Assembly: GCF_900316465.1 (NCBI RefSeq)
Contig: NZ_ONDD01000010.1
Span: forward strand, 33,400-97,399
Length of the DNA: 64,000 nt
Direction: 5' to 3'
Origin: an uncultured Fibrobacter sp.
GTDB lineage: Bacteria > Fibrobacterota > Fibrobacteria > Fibrobacterales > Fibrobacteraceae
The notes under the pieces are model-generated. The model did not search any database. It was not told the DNA's origin and saw nothing but the letters and a program-made list of their open reading frames with translations. Both the position numbers and the translations under genes were made by a program. This document shows positions 23,937 through 33,158 of this stretch, piece by piece (position 1 is the stretch's first letter; each line of letters begins with the position of its first letter).

Positions 23937-24608
23937 ATGAAAAAGTTGAAAGTCATCGCATTGCTCGTTTGTCTTTTGGCAGGTTTTACCTTTGCCGAAG
24001 ACTACTATTGGCCGCGCACTTACTATGTAAGCGCAGGCTTTGGCGCCCAAGTTTCCAAGGGCGATTTCAACGACCGAGTTCTTACAGGCAAAGATACCGC
24101 CGGCATCAAAGGCGACATTCATCCGCCTTCCATCTTGTTCGCCGCAGCACCGGACCTCATGCTCGGCGTAAACCTCGGCGCATTCACCTTTGGCCTTGGA
24201 TTCCAGTACTGGAAATCGGAACAGGATATCACTGGATTCCCCGAAGACTCCTACCAGCAAGACGTGCGCATTTGGCGTGCCGGACTTGAAGTTACATACA
24301 ACTTATTCTACCCCGAATTTTTCCAAATCGGACTTGGCGCGGGCTATTCTTACAGCAGCGTGAAATCCGAAAATTCCGCCTTCTTCGGACCCGACGTTTA
24401 CGATTCCGAATTTATGGGATCCGCTTTTGCGGTCATCATGAACATTCACTATTATATTACTGAAGATCTCGCCATGGTTCCGGCCATCAAGATTTACGAA
24501 AACTGGTTCAAAAACGTTCATTGTTCCCGAATCGACAATAACGATCTAGACCCGTATTTGTGGCAAACCTTCGTTTTTGCTAGCGTTTCGGTACAATACC
24601 AATTTTAA
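23937..24608 (+). CDS. Outer-membrane beta-barrel protein
   Basis: 223 residues from ATG 23937 (GGAG 6 nt upstream). Signal peptide MKKLKVIALLVCLLAGFTFA, then about eight amphipathic strands (YYVSAGFGAQVSKGDF, FTFGLGFQYWKSEQD, FQIGLGAGYSYSSVKSEN) and a terminal VSVQYQF with C-terminal Phe, the usual Bam signal. OmpW/OmpA-like small barrel; function unknown. It follows nadA after 32 nt and may share its transcript; a terminator follows it. Confidence 0.75.
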   Translation: MKKLKVIALLVCLLAGFTFAEDYYWPRTYYVSAGFGAQVSKGDFNDRVLTGKDTAGIKGDIHPPSILFAAAPDLMLGVNLGAFTFGLGFQYWKSEQDITGFPEDSYQQDVRIWRAGLEVTYNLFYPEFFQIGLGAGYSYSSVKSENSAFFGPDVYDSEFMGSAFAVIMNIHYYITEDLAMVPAIKIYENWFKNVHCSRIDNNDLDPYLWQTFVFASVSVQYQF

Positions 24609-24612
24609 CACA

Positions 24613-24643
24613 AGGCGCCCAAGCGGCGCCTTTTCTATCTTTG
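24613..24643 (+). terminator. Terminator whose T run merges into the next promoter
   Basis: AGGCGCC-CAAGC-GGCGCCT hairpin followed by TTTTC. The same stretch continues as TATCTTTG (24636-24643), the -7 element 7 nt before the next start. Confidence 0.8.
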
Positions 24644-24650
24644 CCGCCGT

Positions 24651-25808
24651 ATGAAAAAGCTTGTTTTAATCGCTACATTAGTTTTAGGGGCTAGTTCCGC
24701 TTTCGCCATGGATGGAAGCGGCTGGGCCAGCGAATTCGAATCCATGTCCGCCTTCGACAGCCAATATGGAAATCGCGCCGACTATGTCAAGCCCATCATC
24801 GACAACTTGGGCAACGTTCTCAACAGCAACTGGTACTCAAGCGCCTCGGTGCCGCAGAGTTTCACGTTTGAAGCGGGCCTTCCCATTTCGATTATTCCGA
24901 TTGGCGATGACGACAAGAGCTACGACGGCAAGCCGTCCATTTTTGGCGGCCACGGCAATCCAGAAGCACCTTCCGACACCATTTACGGTAACAAGACCCT
25001 GAACGGCCTCGGCGTATTCACCTACCCTTACCTGCAGATGGGCGCAAGCTTCTACCACTTCAGAGCCGTACTCCGCATGATGTACCTGCCTTCCATCAGC
25101 GAACTCCGCGAATTCAGCCTGTTCGGTATCGGATTCCAGTACAGCTTCGGTCACTTTTTCCAGTACATGCTTCCCAAGGCAGCCCAGCCGTTTGACGTGA
25201 GTATTGTTTACGGTTACAATTCCAGTACCATCGGCTACCGCCCCGACGCATTCGAAGGCAAGCTGGGGCTCGACATTTCAACACACAACTTCTCGTTCGT
25301 TTTCGGTTACAAGCCCGTCAACTTCTTCGAAGTCATGATGTCGCTTGGTTACCAGAGCGCCAAAATGCTGTCTTACGGCGAGCTCTACCAACAAGACCCT
25401 TACGACATTTTCAGAAAGAACGAAATCTACCCCGACATTACCGTCAAGGGTAACAACGGATTCCGTTTCGGCATTGCAATTGCTCTGCAGATTAGTTCGC
25501 TGCACCCGGTTATCGGCTACGATTACGCCGGCAAGTCCAGCTTCACGACCAACGTACTTTATTTCAAGTCGCAATTCGGCAAGGACAAAACTCCCGACGA
25601 AATCGCCAAGGATAAGGGTTATGTCCGCGGAGCAAAGACCGAAGAATCTCAGGCTGAAACAACCGAAACCCCGGCAGAACAAGCTCCCGTCGAAGAATCT
25701 AGCGACGCAAGCGTCTCCGAAGCCCCTGCAGAAGAACCTGTAGAAGAAGCTCCGGCCGCCCCCGCTATCGAAGAATCGGAAGCCCCGGCAACTGAAGAAG
25801 ATTTCTAA
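24651..25808 (+). CDS. Outer-membrane protein with acidic Pro/Glu/Ala tail (DUF6588-like)
   Basis: 385 residues. Signal peptide (MKKLVLIATLVLGASSAFA), a barrel-like domain of about 300 residues with repeated aromatic strands (YPYLQMGASFYHFRAVLRMM, FSLFGIGFQYSFGHFF, FSFVFGYKPVNFFEVMMSLG), then from about residue 325 a low-complexity tail of Glu, Ala, Pro and Thr. The barrel resembles the DUF6588 family seen in FCB bacteria (moderate). The tail would lie outside the barrel, on the periplasmic or surface side. TATCTTTG is 7 nt before the ATG with no Shine-Dalgarno sequence. Confidence 0.65.
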   Translation: MKKLVLIATLVLGASSAFAMDGSGWASEFESMSAFDSQYGNRADYVKPIIDNLGNVLNSNWYSSASVPQSFTFEAGLPISIIPIGDDDKSYDGKPSIFGGHGNPEAPSDTIYGNKTLNGLGVFTYPYLQMGASFYHFRAVLRMMYLPSISELREFSLFGIGFQYSFGHFFQYMLPKAAQPFDVSIVYGYNSSTIGYRPDAFEGKLGLDISTHNFSFVFGYKPVNFFEVMMSLGYQSAKMLSYGELYQQDPYDIFRKNEIYPDITVKGNNGFRFGIAIALQISSLHPVIGYDYAGKSSFTTNVLYFKSQFGKDKTPDEIAKDKGYVRGAKTEESQAETTETPAEQAPVEESSDASVSEAPAEEPVEEAPAAPAIEESEAPATEEDF

Positions 25809-25840
25809 AACAAAAGCAAACCTAAAAAAGAAGGCATCAC

Positions 25841-27376
25841 ATGATTACATTCCTGATTGGTATCGCGATTCTTGTCGGCGGATACTTCACTTACGGAAAA
25901 TTCGTTGAACGTGTCTTCGGCCCCGATGACCGCAAGACTCCCGCCCTCGAAAACCCGGATGGCGTTGACCGTGTTCCCATGGCACACTGGAAAAACGTTC
26001 TGATCCAGCTTTTGAACATTGCAGGTATCGGTCCTGTGATTGGCGTGATTCTCGGCATCAAGTTCGGCGCCATCGTCTTCATTTTGCTGCCTATCGGTAA
26101 CGTGCTTGGCGGTGCCGTGCACGACTACTTCAGCGGCATGATTAGCATGCGCAACAACGGCTACAACGTGCCGGCACTTTCCCGCAAATTCTTGGGCAAG
26201 GGTCCGGCCAAAATCGTGATGACGTTGATCTCGGTTGCCCTAATCTTGGTGGGCGCCGTCTTCACCAACACGCCTGCAGCCCTCATTAACACCCCGATTC
26301 TTGCCGGTTCCGCGGTATCGCCCACCTTGTTCTGGATTGCCGTCGCCTGCATTTTCGCCTACTACTTTGCAAGCACCTTCTTCCCCATCGACAAGATTAT
26401 CGGTCGTATCTACCCGATTTTCGGTGCGCTCCTGATTCTTGCTTCTCTCGCCATTTTCGTGGGCATCATCCCGAACTTGAACGTGCTCGATAACTTCTGC
26501 TTCAACGACATCATGAGCAACTTCCACAAGCATCCAGGCGGACAGCCGATTATCCCGATGCTCTTCGTGACGATTGCTTGCGGTATCATTAGTGGTTTCC
26601 ACAGCACGCAAAGCCCGCTTGTTGCCCGCACCGAAGTCACCGAAAAGACTGGCCGTCAGACTTTCTACGGCATGATGATTATCGAAGGCCTGATTGGTAT
26701 GATTTGGGCTGCCGGTGGCATGTTCATTTACCACCAGATGCCGGAACTCTTGACCGGCGCATCGGGCGTTAAGGTCTTGAGCATTCTCGTTTCTACCGTG
26801 ATTCCTTGGGCTCCGATTTCGATTCTCGTTGTGGTCGGCGTGATTGTTCTTGCTATCACTAGTGGCGACACCAGCCTTCGCAGCCTCCGTCTCACGATTG
26901 CAGAACTCACCGGAATGGAACAGACCTCTGTCAAGAACCGTTTGCTCCTTACCGTGCCGATGTTTGCCATCTGCGCTGCCATCATTTTCTGGAGCAACCT
27001 GAACCCCGAAGGCTTCAACATCCTGTGGAATTACTTCAGCTGGAGTAACCAGCTCATGGCCGTGTGCAGCCTTTGCGTGGCCACGGTTTACCTGCGCAGC
27101 AAAAAGAAGAACTTCTGGATTGCACTTATTCCGTGCATGTTCATGACCTTCATTACCTGCGACTACATTCTTTGGGTGAGCCCCGAAAACCTGAAGGGCG
27201 CTCCGCTCGGATTCGGTCTCGACTACAAAACCGCCCTTGTGATTGCCCTGCACGATGCAGCCATTCTCGGATTCCTGCTTTGCACTCGCGGCAAATACCT
27301 TACCAAGATGGAAGGTTTTGATCCTGACCGCTGGAACCCCGAACTGGACGAAGGTAAAGTTCCCAAGGCACGATAA
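25841..27376 (+). CDS. cstA: CstA-family carbon starvation protein (pyruvate/peptide transporter)
   Basis: 511 residues, the short CstA form. About 14 transmembrane segments with family signatures: GIGPVIGVILGIKFGAIVFI near the N-terminus, GNVLGGAVHDYFSGMISMRN, FHSTQSPLVARTEVTEK, and the GDTSLRSLRL segment. E. coli relatives import pyruvate or peptides on carbon starvation. AAGAAGG lies about 7 nt before the ATG. recD2 follows after 5 nt, so both may be co-transcribed, although no functional link is obvious. Confidence 0.88.
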   Translation: MITFLIGIAILVGGYFTYGKFVERVFGPDDRKTPALENPDGVDRVPMAHWKNVLIQLLNIAGIGPVIGVILGIKFGAIVFILLPIGNVLGGAVHDYFSGMISMRNNGYNVPALSRKFLGKGPAKIVMTLISVALILVGAVFTNTPAALINTPILAGSAVSPTLFWIAVACIFAYYFASTFFPIDKIIGRIYPIFGALLILASLAIFVGIIPNLNVLDNFCFNDIMSNFHKHPGGQPIIPMLFVTIACGIISGFHSTQSPLVARTEVTEKTGRQTFYGMMIIEGLIGMIWAAGGMFIYHQMPELLTGASGVKVLSILVSTVIPWAPISILVVVGVIVLAITSGDTSLRSLRLTIAELTGMEQTSVKNRLLLTVPMFAICAAIIFWSNLNPEGFNILWNYFSWSNQLMAVCSLCVATVYLRSKKKNFWIALIPCMFMTFITCDYILWVSPENLKGAPLGFGLDYKTALVIALHDAAILGFLLCTRGKYLTKMEGFDPDRWNPELDEGKVPKAR

Positions 27377-27381
27377 TTCGC

Positions 27382-29523
27382 GTGATTCTCGAAGGAACCG
27401 TCAAGTCGATTACCTTTCATAGTCCGCAGAACGGATTCACCGTCCTGCGGATTATTGATAGTAGCACTAAGAAGGTGGTGGTCGTTACGGGAACCTTGCC
27501 TGAACTTTCCGTAGGCGAAAACCTGCGCTTCGAAGGCGAATGGGGTCGCCACCCCAAATTCGGCGAACAATTCAAAGCCATGCACTTTGAAATCGTCGAA
27601 ACCCAGAACAACAATCTGGAAGCCTACCTCGGCAGCGGCCTTTTTCCGGGAATCGGCCCCAAGACCGCCCAGGCAATCGTCGACGCTTTTGGCGAAGAAT
27701 TGCGCGACATTCTCGACTACGAGCCCGATCGTTTCCGCACAAGAAAAATCAAGGGCCTTTCGGCCGCCAAGGTAGAACAGTTCCTCGCCAGCTGGCAAGA
27801 AAACCGCCACAGTCGCGAAACATTATTGTTCCTGTACAATCACGACATCACTGGTTCTGTCGCCAAGAAGCTGTGGATGAAATTCGGGCAGGACACCATC
27901 AGCAAAATCCGCGAGAACCCCTACATTCTCTGTGAAGAAATCTGGGGCATCGGATTCCTGAAAGCCGACGAAATCGCCATGAAAGTCGGCATTCCGAAAG
28001 ACAGCCCCATGCGCCTACAAGAAGCGATTCTTTACTCGCTGCAAGAAGCTTCGCTTTCGGACGGTCACTGCTATTTGCCAAGCAACGATTTAATCGGCCG
28101 CACGCTCAAGAATCTCCGCATCGACGTCACCGATGACGATGCAATCCAGAATCTGTTGGAGCAGTTCAAGCGCATTTGCGAATCGGGCCGTATCAAGCGC
28201 CACGGCGATGATTGCTTTTTCCCGCCGCTCGACAACGCCGAACAGAAAATTGCCGAAATCATCAAGGCTCGCCTCGGCGAAAACGAACTGCCGACCTACG
28301 GCTTCGAGCGTGAGCTTGTGGACTGGGAACGCGAACACAAGTTCAGCTTTGACCCCACGCAACGCGAAGCAATTCGCCTTGCTATCGCCCACAAGATTTG
28401 CATCATTACCGGCGGCCCCGGCACCGGCAAGACGACGATTCTCAAAGGAATCCTTCATCTAGCCCGCAAAATGGGAGAAAACATTCTGCTCGCCGCCCCG
28501 ACGGGCCGCGCGGCCAAGCGCATGGGCGACTGCTGCGGCGATAAGGCCTACACCATCCACCGCCTGCTAGAAGTGGACCCGGTCACCAAGAAATTCAACA
28601 AGAACGAGTTCAACAAGCTCGATTGCAACCTGCTGATTGTCGACGAATTCAGTATGGTGGACACCTGGCTGGCGGCCTCGCTGTTGGACGCCGTTCCTGA
28701 AACTGCCCGCATCGTATTCGTAGGCGACGCCGATCAGCTCCCAAGCGTAGGCCCCGGCAACGTGCTCAACGATCTGCTGCAATGTCCGCGCATCCCAAGC
28801 GTCCGCCTGCAGCACATCTTTAGGCAATCCGGCGACAACGACATCGCCGACAAAGCAGCCCGCATCAATCAGGGCATCACGCCCGCCCCGATCGAAGGCC
28901 CGAACTTCCACTTCGTTCCGTTCGAGACCCCCGAAGAAGCCAAGCTCCACTTACAGCAACTGATCGCGACGGGTGTGCGCAGCAAAATCAACATCGACTT
29001 AAAAACCGACTTGCAGATTCTTGTACCCATGCGCAAAGGCCCCCTCGGCATTATCGAACTGAACCCATTCCTGCAAGACCTGCTGAATCCAGGCGTTCCC
29101 CGCCACAAAATGGTCGGCATCGGCTGGAGCGTTGGCGACCGCGTCATGCAAATCAAGAACAACTACGATAAAAACGTGTTCAACGGCGACGTCGGAATCG
29201 TCTACAGCATCTACAAGGAAAAGCGCAAAATTGCCGTCTTCTTTGACGAAAAACTTATCACCTACCAAGATGACGAACTCGACGAACTGCAACTCGCCTA
29301 CGCCTGCACCATCCACAAAAGCCAGGGCAGCGAATATCCCGCCGTCATCGTGATTCTCGACTCCAGCCACTACGTGATGTTGCAGCGCAACCTCATCTAC
29401 ACCGCTATCACCCGCGCCAAAGGCCACGTGTGGATTCTCTCTGCCCCCGGCGCCTTCCACCAAGCCGTCCGCAACAACCGCAGCACCCGCCGCTACACGC
29501 GCCTCAAAGAGAGATTAAACTAA
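27382..29523 (+). CDS. recD2: RecD2-type ATP-dependent DNA helicase
   Basis: 713 residues from GTG 27382. 5'-3' SF1B helicase. An N-terminal OB-like domain (about 1-75: LEGTVKSITFHSPQNGFTVL) and helix-hairpin-helix segments (GIGPKTAQAIVDAFG, and the GIGFLKADEIAMKVG region) are typical of RecD2, not of RecD from RecBCD. Walker A GGPGTGKTT begins at residue 344, followed by VDEFSMVD (motif II), FVGDADQLPSVGPGNVL (motif III), and a C-terminal ACTIHKSQGSEYPAVIV plus YTAITRAKGHVWI (motifs V-VI). The GTG follows the cstA stop by 5 nt. Confidence 0.92.
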   Translation: MILEGTVKSITFHSPQNGFTVLRIIDSSTKKVVVVTGTLPELSVGENLRFEGEWGRHPKFGEQFKAMHFEIVETQNNNLEAYLGSGLFPGIGPKTAQAIVDAFGEELRDILDYEPDRFRTRKIKGLSAAKVEQFLASWQENRHSRETLLFLYNHDITGSVAKKLWMKFGQDTISKIRENPYILCEEIWGIGFLKADEIAMKVGIPKDSPMRLQEAILYSLQEASLSDGHCYLPSNDLIGRTLKNLRIDVTDDDAIQNLLEQFKRICESGRIKRHGDDCFFPPLDNAEQKIAEIIKARLGENELPTYGFERELVDWEREHKFSFDPTQREAIRLAIAHKICIITGGPGTGKTTILKGILHLARKMGENILLAAPTGRAAKRMGDCCGDKAYTIHRLLEVDPVTKKFNKNEFNKLDCNLLIVDEFSMVDTWLAASLLDAVPETARIVFVGDADQLPSVGPGNVLNDLLQCPRIPSVRLQHIFRQSGDNDIADKAARINQGITPAPIEGPNFHFVPFETPEEAKLHLQQLIATGVRSKINIDLKTDLQILVPMRKGPLGIIELNPFLQDLLNPGVPRHKMVGIGWSVGDRVMQIKNNYDKNVFNGDVGIVYSIYKEKRKIAVFFDEKLITYQDDELDELQLAYACTIHKSQGSEYPAVIVILDSSHYVMLQRNLIYTAITRAKGHVWILSAPGAFHQAVRNNRSTRRYTRLKERLN

Positions 29524-29546
29524 AAAAGGGGGAAGAATCCCCCTAA
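29524..29546 (-). terminator. Terminator of the FISUMP lipoprotein gene at 29667
   Basis: Minus strand AGGGGGA-TTC-TTCCCCCT followed by TTTTTT. The hairpin also lies directly after recD2 on the plus strand. Confidence 0.7.
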
Positions 29547-29650
29547 TTGCAGCCCCGGCCCCACCCCAATGTCATCCCGGCCTTGAGCCGGGATCTCCGT
29601 TTTATCCCGCCCTAGCCGGGTCTTCCATTACCCTCTCGAGCGGGGACACC
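29547..29650 (-). repeat. Composite palindromic repeat 3' of a FISUMP gene, copy 1
   Basis: On the minus strand: GGAGATCCCGGCTCAAGGCC GGGATGACA-type hairpin, then GGGCCGGGGCTGCAATTA leading into the terminator. The same order occurs at 32044-32145. The GGAGATC...GATGACA palindrome is of a kind widespread in bacterial intergenic regions. Confidence 0.55.
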
Positions 29651-29666
29651 CCGCAACGCCCCGAAC

Positions 29667-30788
29667 TTATTCAGAGTCCTTGATACAACGAATAGAATAT
29701 GATACAGTCCTACCTACAACATCGTAAATTCTAAGGAAATTCCCATAATACCCAGTCACAAAGTAAAACCTATAACCATTTTCATTAACGGAAGAACTCC
29801 AAAAATAAGCAAAATCACCTGTATTATATGTTGTTTCTTTCGTTTTCGTATTATAAGATTTCGACCCAGATGCTATTGCTGAAAAGCCGCTTTTATTACT
29901 TCCATTACCTACCTGCCAACCTGAATGCGCATGCACGTCCAAGTTCCAAATTGTTTCATATCTTTCATCTCTACTACCACCACAAGACACAAACAAAGTA
30001 TCCCATTCACCATTATCAGGAACATGCCAACCTGCAGGACAAATACTATTTCCGAATCCAGCAGCATATAACCGACCAGCAAAGGAACATTTCGTTGAAT
30101 CATCAAGTAAACAAGCCGAAGATGATGTTGCAAAATTTAAATTTTGGGCCATCCAAATCTGATTTCCAATTTTTACGGTTCTATACACCTGATTATCTCT
30201 TTCATCTAGCAATTCGCCATATTCAACATCGGGATTTAGATGGTCTGTGCTCATGCAATTATAAACAGAGCAGTCATACTTTCCAGGAGGCAAAACCGTG
30301 AGGGTTGCCGAACTAGAAATTACGACAATACTTGAAGAAGAAACTTCTGCCAGGCAAGATGAATACATTGACAAAGATGAACTTGATATCATTAAAGATT
30401 CTTCACTCGACGATGATTGCTTTTCATCTAAAGACGAGGCAGACTCGCTAGCACTACAGGAAACGCCTCGACCGTCACAGTCTTCGCAACGCGAAGAAGA
30501 AGACAATGTTTTTGAATCCGCCAAAGAAATCGAACTAGAAGATTTCGGTTTCGTCTGGTCGTAAAACTCAAACCACTTTTCACCATCGCATTCGTAATTC
30601 AGCTCAAGGTCTTCCACATAGACCTTCTCGCCGACAACATCCATATTGCATTCGTAAGTTTCAAGTTCCGCCTTGTCCGCCACTCCGGCAGGAAGCCCGT
30701 CTGTCTTTGAACCAGCAGCACCTTCACCACTGCATCCAACAAACAGCGCAACAACACCAAAAACAGCAAGGAATCTTGCACAAGTCAT
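29667..30788 (-). CDS. FISUMP-domain lipoprotein
   Basis: 373 residues. Lipoprotein signal (lipobox LFVGC, Cys19), a short Cys-containing stretch (about 40-75), a Ser-rich linker (about 78-165), then one FISUMP domain (about 192-371): DERDNQVYRTVKIGNQIWMA, the NLNFA follow-on, CPAGWHVPDNGEWDTL, FAYFWSSSVNENG, and SIRCIKD at the end. This domain is expanded in Fibrobacter and related genomes; its role is unknown, perhaps surface binding to substrate. Cys residues paired around the domain suggest disulfides in an oxidising compartment. Monocistronic, with a terminator and a composite repeat downstream. Confidence 0.85.
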   Translation of the reverse strand: MTCARFLAVFGVVALFVGCSGEGAAGSKTDGLPAGVADKAELETYECNMDVVGEKVYVEDLELNYECDGEKWFEFYDQTKPKSSSSISLADSKTLSSSSRCEDCDGRGVSCSASESASSLDEKQSSSSEESLMISSSSLSMYSSCLAEVSSSSIVVISSSATLTVLPPGKYDCSVYNCMSTDHLNPDVEYGELLDERDNQVYRTVKIGNQIWMAQNLNFATSSSACLLDDSTKCSFAGRLYAAGFGNSICPAGWHVPDNGEWDTLFVSCGGSRDERYETIWNLDVHAHSGWQVGNGSNKSGFSAIASGSKSYNTKTKETTYNTGDFAYFWSSSVNENGYRFYFVTGYYGNFLRIYDVVGRTVSYSIRCIKDSE

Positions 30789-30826
30789 TTTCGTCTCCTC
30801 CAGAGATTTTTTTCAATCGTCAAAAT

Positions 30827-30861
30827 AGAAAATCCCGCAGATTTCTCCGCGGGATTTTTCA
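30827..30861 (-). terminator. Rho-independent terminator after ilvE
   Basis: Minus strand AATCCCGC-GGAGAAATCT-GCGGGATT followed by TTCTATTTT. Confidence 0.8.
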
Positions 30862-30880
30862 ATACTGTTTTCAGCAGCGA

Positions 30881-31915
30881 TTACAAATCAACCACTTCAG
30901 TCCAGCCGAACGGGTCTTCGGCTTCACCGAACTGGATAGCAGTGTACTTCGTGAAGAGTTCCGTGCAAACCGGGCCCGGATTCTTGCCGTCACCGTAGGT
31001 GAATTCCTTGCCGGCAACCGGATCCACGATCTTCTTGATCGGGGTGATCACGGCGGCGGTACCGCATTCGGCGGTTTCGGAGAATTCAGCGAGTTCTTCG
31101 AACGGAACCTGGCGGCGTTCCACGGTGTAGCCGAGGTATTCAGCCAGCTGCTGCAAACTCTTGTTGGTGATAGACGGCAGAATGGATTCGGACTTCGGGG
31201 TCACGTAGGTCTTGCCCTTGATACCGAAGAAGTTTGCCGGACCGCATTCGTCGATGTACTTCTTTTCCTTGGCATCCAGATAAATGGTGCTGGAGTAGCC
31301 GAGCTTCTTAGCTTCTGCAAGGGACTGGAGGCTAGCGGCGTAGTTACCGCCGACCTTCACCGTACCCGTACCCTGCGGAGCAGCGCGGTCGTAGTTGCGG
31401 CTAATCATCATGTCCACCGGCTTGAACCCGTCCTTGAAGTACGGACCCACCGGAGTCACGAACATCATGAGCAAGTATTCGTCAGCAGGCTTCACACCGA
31501 CTTCCGGGCTCATACCGATCAGGAGCGGACGGATGTAAAGCGTTGCACCGTAGCCATACGGCGGCACAAAGCGGGCGTTAGCCTTCACCACAGTGTGGAC
31601 CATTTCGCGGAACAATTCAACAGGCGGAACAGCCATGAGTACGCGGTTAGCAGTGTTCTGCATGCGCTTGGCGTTTTCGTCGACGCGGAAAATACGGACC
31701 TTGCCGTCCTTGCCCGTGTAAGCCTTGAGGCCTTCAAAACCTTCCTGGCCGTAATGCAAGCAAGTAGCGGCCATGTGAATGCTGATGTCCTTGGAAGAAG
31801 ACAGTTCGATTTTGCCCCACTGACCATTGCGGTAGTAGCAGCGTACATTGTAATCGGTGTCATAATAACCGAAGGGGAGCGTCTTCCAATCGACAGTGTT
31901 CAAATCAACTTGCAT
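30881..31915 (-). CDS. ilvE: Branched-chain amino-acid aminotransferase
   Basis: 344 residues from ATG 31915 (MQVDLNTVDWKTLPFGYYDT); AAGG 9 nt upstream supports this over longer in-frame starts. Class IV PLP enzyme moving amino groups between Leu/Ile/Val and 2-oxoglutarate. Family features: HYGQEGFEGLKAY, NRVLMAVPPVELF, VKVGGNYAASL with the PLP Lys (KVGGNYA context), DECGPANFFGI and the C-terminal GTAAVITPI PLP-phosphate turn. A TACCTTTA element lies at 31955-31948. Terminator downstream. Confidence 0.93.
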   Translation of the reverse strand: MQVDLNTVDWKTLPFGYYDTDYNVRCYYRNGQWGKIELSSSKDISIHMAATCLHYGQEGFEGLKAYTGKDGKVRIFRVDENAKRMQNTANRVLMAVPPVELFREMVHTVVKANARFVPPYGYGATLYIRPLLIGMSPEVGVKPADEYLLMMFVTPVGPYFKDGFKPVDMMISRNYDRAAPQGTGTVKVGGNYAASLQSLAEAKKLGYSSTIYLDAKEKKYIDECGPANFFGIKGKTYVTPKSESILPSITNKSLQQLAEYLGYTVERRQVPFEELAEFSETAECGTAAVITPIKKIVDPVAGKEFTYGDGKNPGPVCTELFTKYTAIQFGEAEDPFGWTEVVDL

Positions 31916-32043
31916 AGTATTAACCTTTTTTGCAGTTTGTGCATTTTTAAAGGTATCGTTCGGTACCGAAAGAAAAATACAATTATCGGGGGCATTTTGG
32001 CTTGATTTATCGTGAAAAATTAAAGAAATATTGGCATACACAC

Positions 32044-32145
32044 AAAGGGGTAGGCCTCCCCCTCATTGCAGCCCTGCCCTTAAAAAACCGATTTCAACGA
32101 TTCCTAATTTGTCATGCCTGCGCAGGCGGGCATCTCCCTTTCAAT
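32044..32145 (-). repeat. Composite palindromic repeat 3' of a FISUMP gene, copy 2
   Basis: Minus strand: GGAGATGCCCGCCTGCGCAG hairpin ending GCATGACAAATTAGG, then AGGGCAGGGCTGCAATGA and a GGGGGAGGCCTACCCC hairpin followed by TTTG. Same order of blocks as copy 1 at 29524-29650; also lies 3' of a FISUMP gene. Confidence 0.5.
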
Positions 32146-32207
32146 CCAAGAACAAAAACGTTCCAGAATGTTCGCTCAACGACTCATCTTCTTCCGCCTT
32201 AGGGCTA

Positions 32208-33113
32208 TTAGTCATCCTTCACGCAACGGACGGAAAGCCCGTGAGCCCGATCTCCAAAGTGTTGGACCACCGCATTGGTTTTGTAATACAAGTAAACAAC
32301 ATTCGCATCGCTGACAGTGTACTCAGTAGAACTCCAGAAGTATGCGTAGTCGCCTTCTTCGTAGAAATATCCACTGCTTGCCCTGTACCCAGCAGGCAAC
32401 GCTGCAAAGGAATAAGCATCTGTACCGTTGCCACTACCGGGATAACTTCTATCGTTCCAACCGCTAGTAGCCTTGAGTTCGTTTCCTCCATAATTCGCCC
32501 CGTTGACCGCAGACAGAAGCACAAACCATTCACTTAGCGTAGGCAGATGCCAGCCCACGGGGCAAATACCCTGAACATAGTCGTCACCCAGGTTGCAGGT
32601 TTTGTCGAAGCCACAGCTCTTATCTTCTGAAGTCCATATTCCTGCACTATCCATAGCGGCGCTTAACAGATACATGCGACCATATTTCTCGCAATAGCTC
32701 GCACTATCATTATAGCAGAAGCTGGAGGAATCTAGTTCCGCAGTGGGTTGCAAATAGGCATAGTTCAGGTTCTCTGCCATCCAAGTCTGCGTACCGATTT
32801 TAACAGTCTTGTATGACTGACCATCACGTTCATCAGTCATAGTCCCCTTAACTACAGTCGATGGATCTACGTAACCCTCAAGGACACTGCTACTCGACGC
32901 AACGGAGTTCGACGACTTCGCCGAACTCCTGCTTGATTTCGCAGAAGAACTACTGGACTTCGCCTTCGAACTGCTCGAACCATCGCAATCCTCGCAAACA
33001 GACGAGGAAGAATCCTCATTGGAGCCTGTCACAGACCCGCTACTAGCATCGTCGCCGCAAGCAACCAATACCGCAGCAACAAAACCTATCACAAAAAACT
33101 TTTTTAAAGCCAT
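32208..33113 (-). CDS. FISUMP-domain lipoprotein
   Basis: 301 residues. Signal MALKKFFVIGFVAAVLVACG with lipobox VLVAC, Ser-rich linker (about 25-80, containing CEDCDG), then a FISUMP domain (about 88-300): DERDGQSYKTVKIGTQTWMA, NLNYA, YGRMYLLSAAMDSAG, CPVGWHLPTLSEWFVL, YAYFWSSTEY and SVRCVKDD. The N-terminus and linker are nearly identical to the upstream neighbour at 33159, which it follows after 45 nt, so the two arose by tandem duplication and are probably co-transcribed. Function unknown. Confidence 0.85.
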   Translation of the reverse strand: MALKKFFVIGFVAAVLVACGDDASSGSVTGSNEDSSSSVCEDCDGSSSSKAKSSSSSAKSSRSSAKSSNSVASSSSVLEGYVDPSTVVKGTMTDERDGQSYKTVKIGTQTWMAENLNYAYLQPTAELDSSSFCYNDSASYCEKYGRMYLLSAAMDSAGIWTSEDKSCGFDKTCNLGDDYVQGICPVGWHLPTLSEWFVLLSAVNGANYGGNELKATSGWNDRSYPGSGNGTDAYSFAALPAGYRASSGYFYEEGDYAYFWSSTEYTVSDANVVYLYYKTNAVVQHFGDRAHGLSVRCVKDD

Positions 33114-33158
33114 AAACCATTCTCCAGCTAACAGACCGCAGCACTCGCCTTATTCAGC

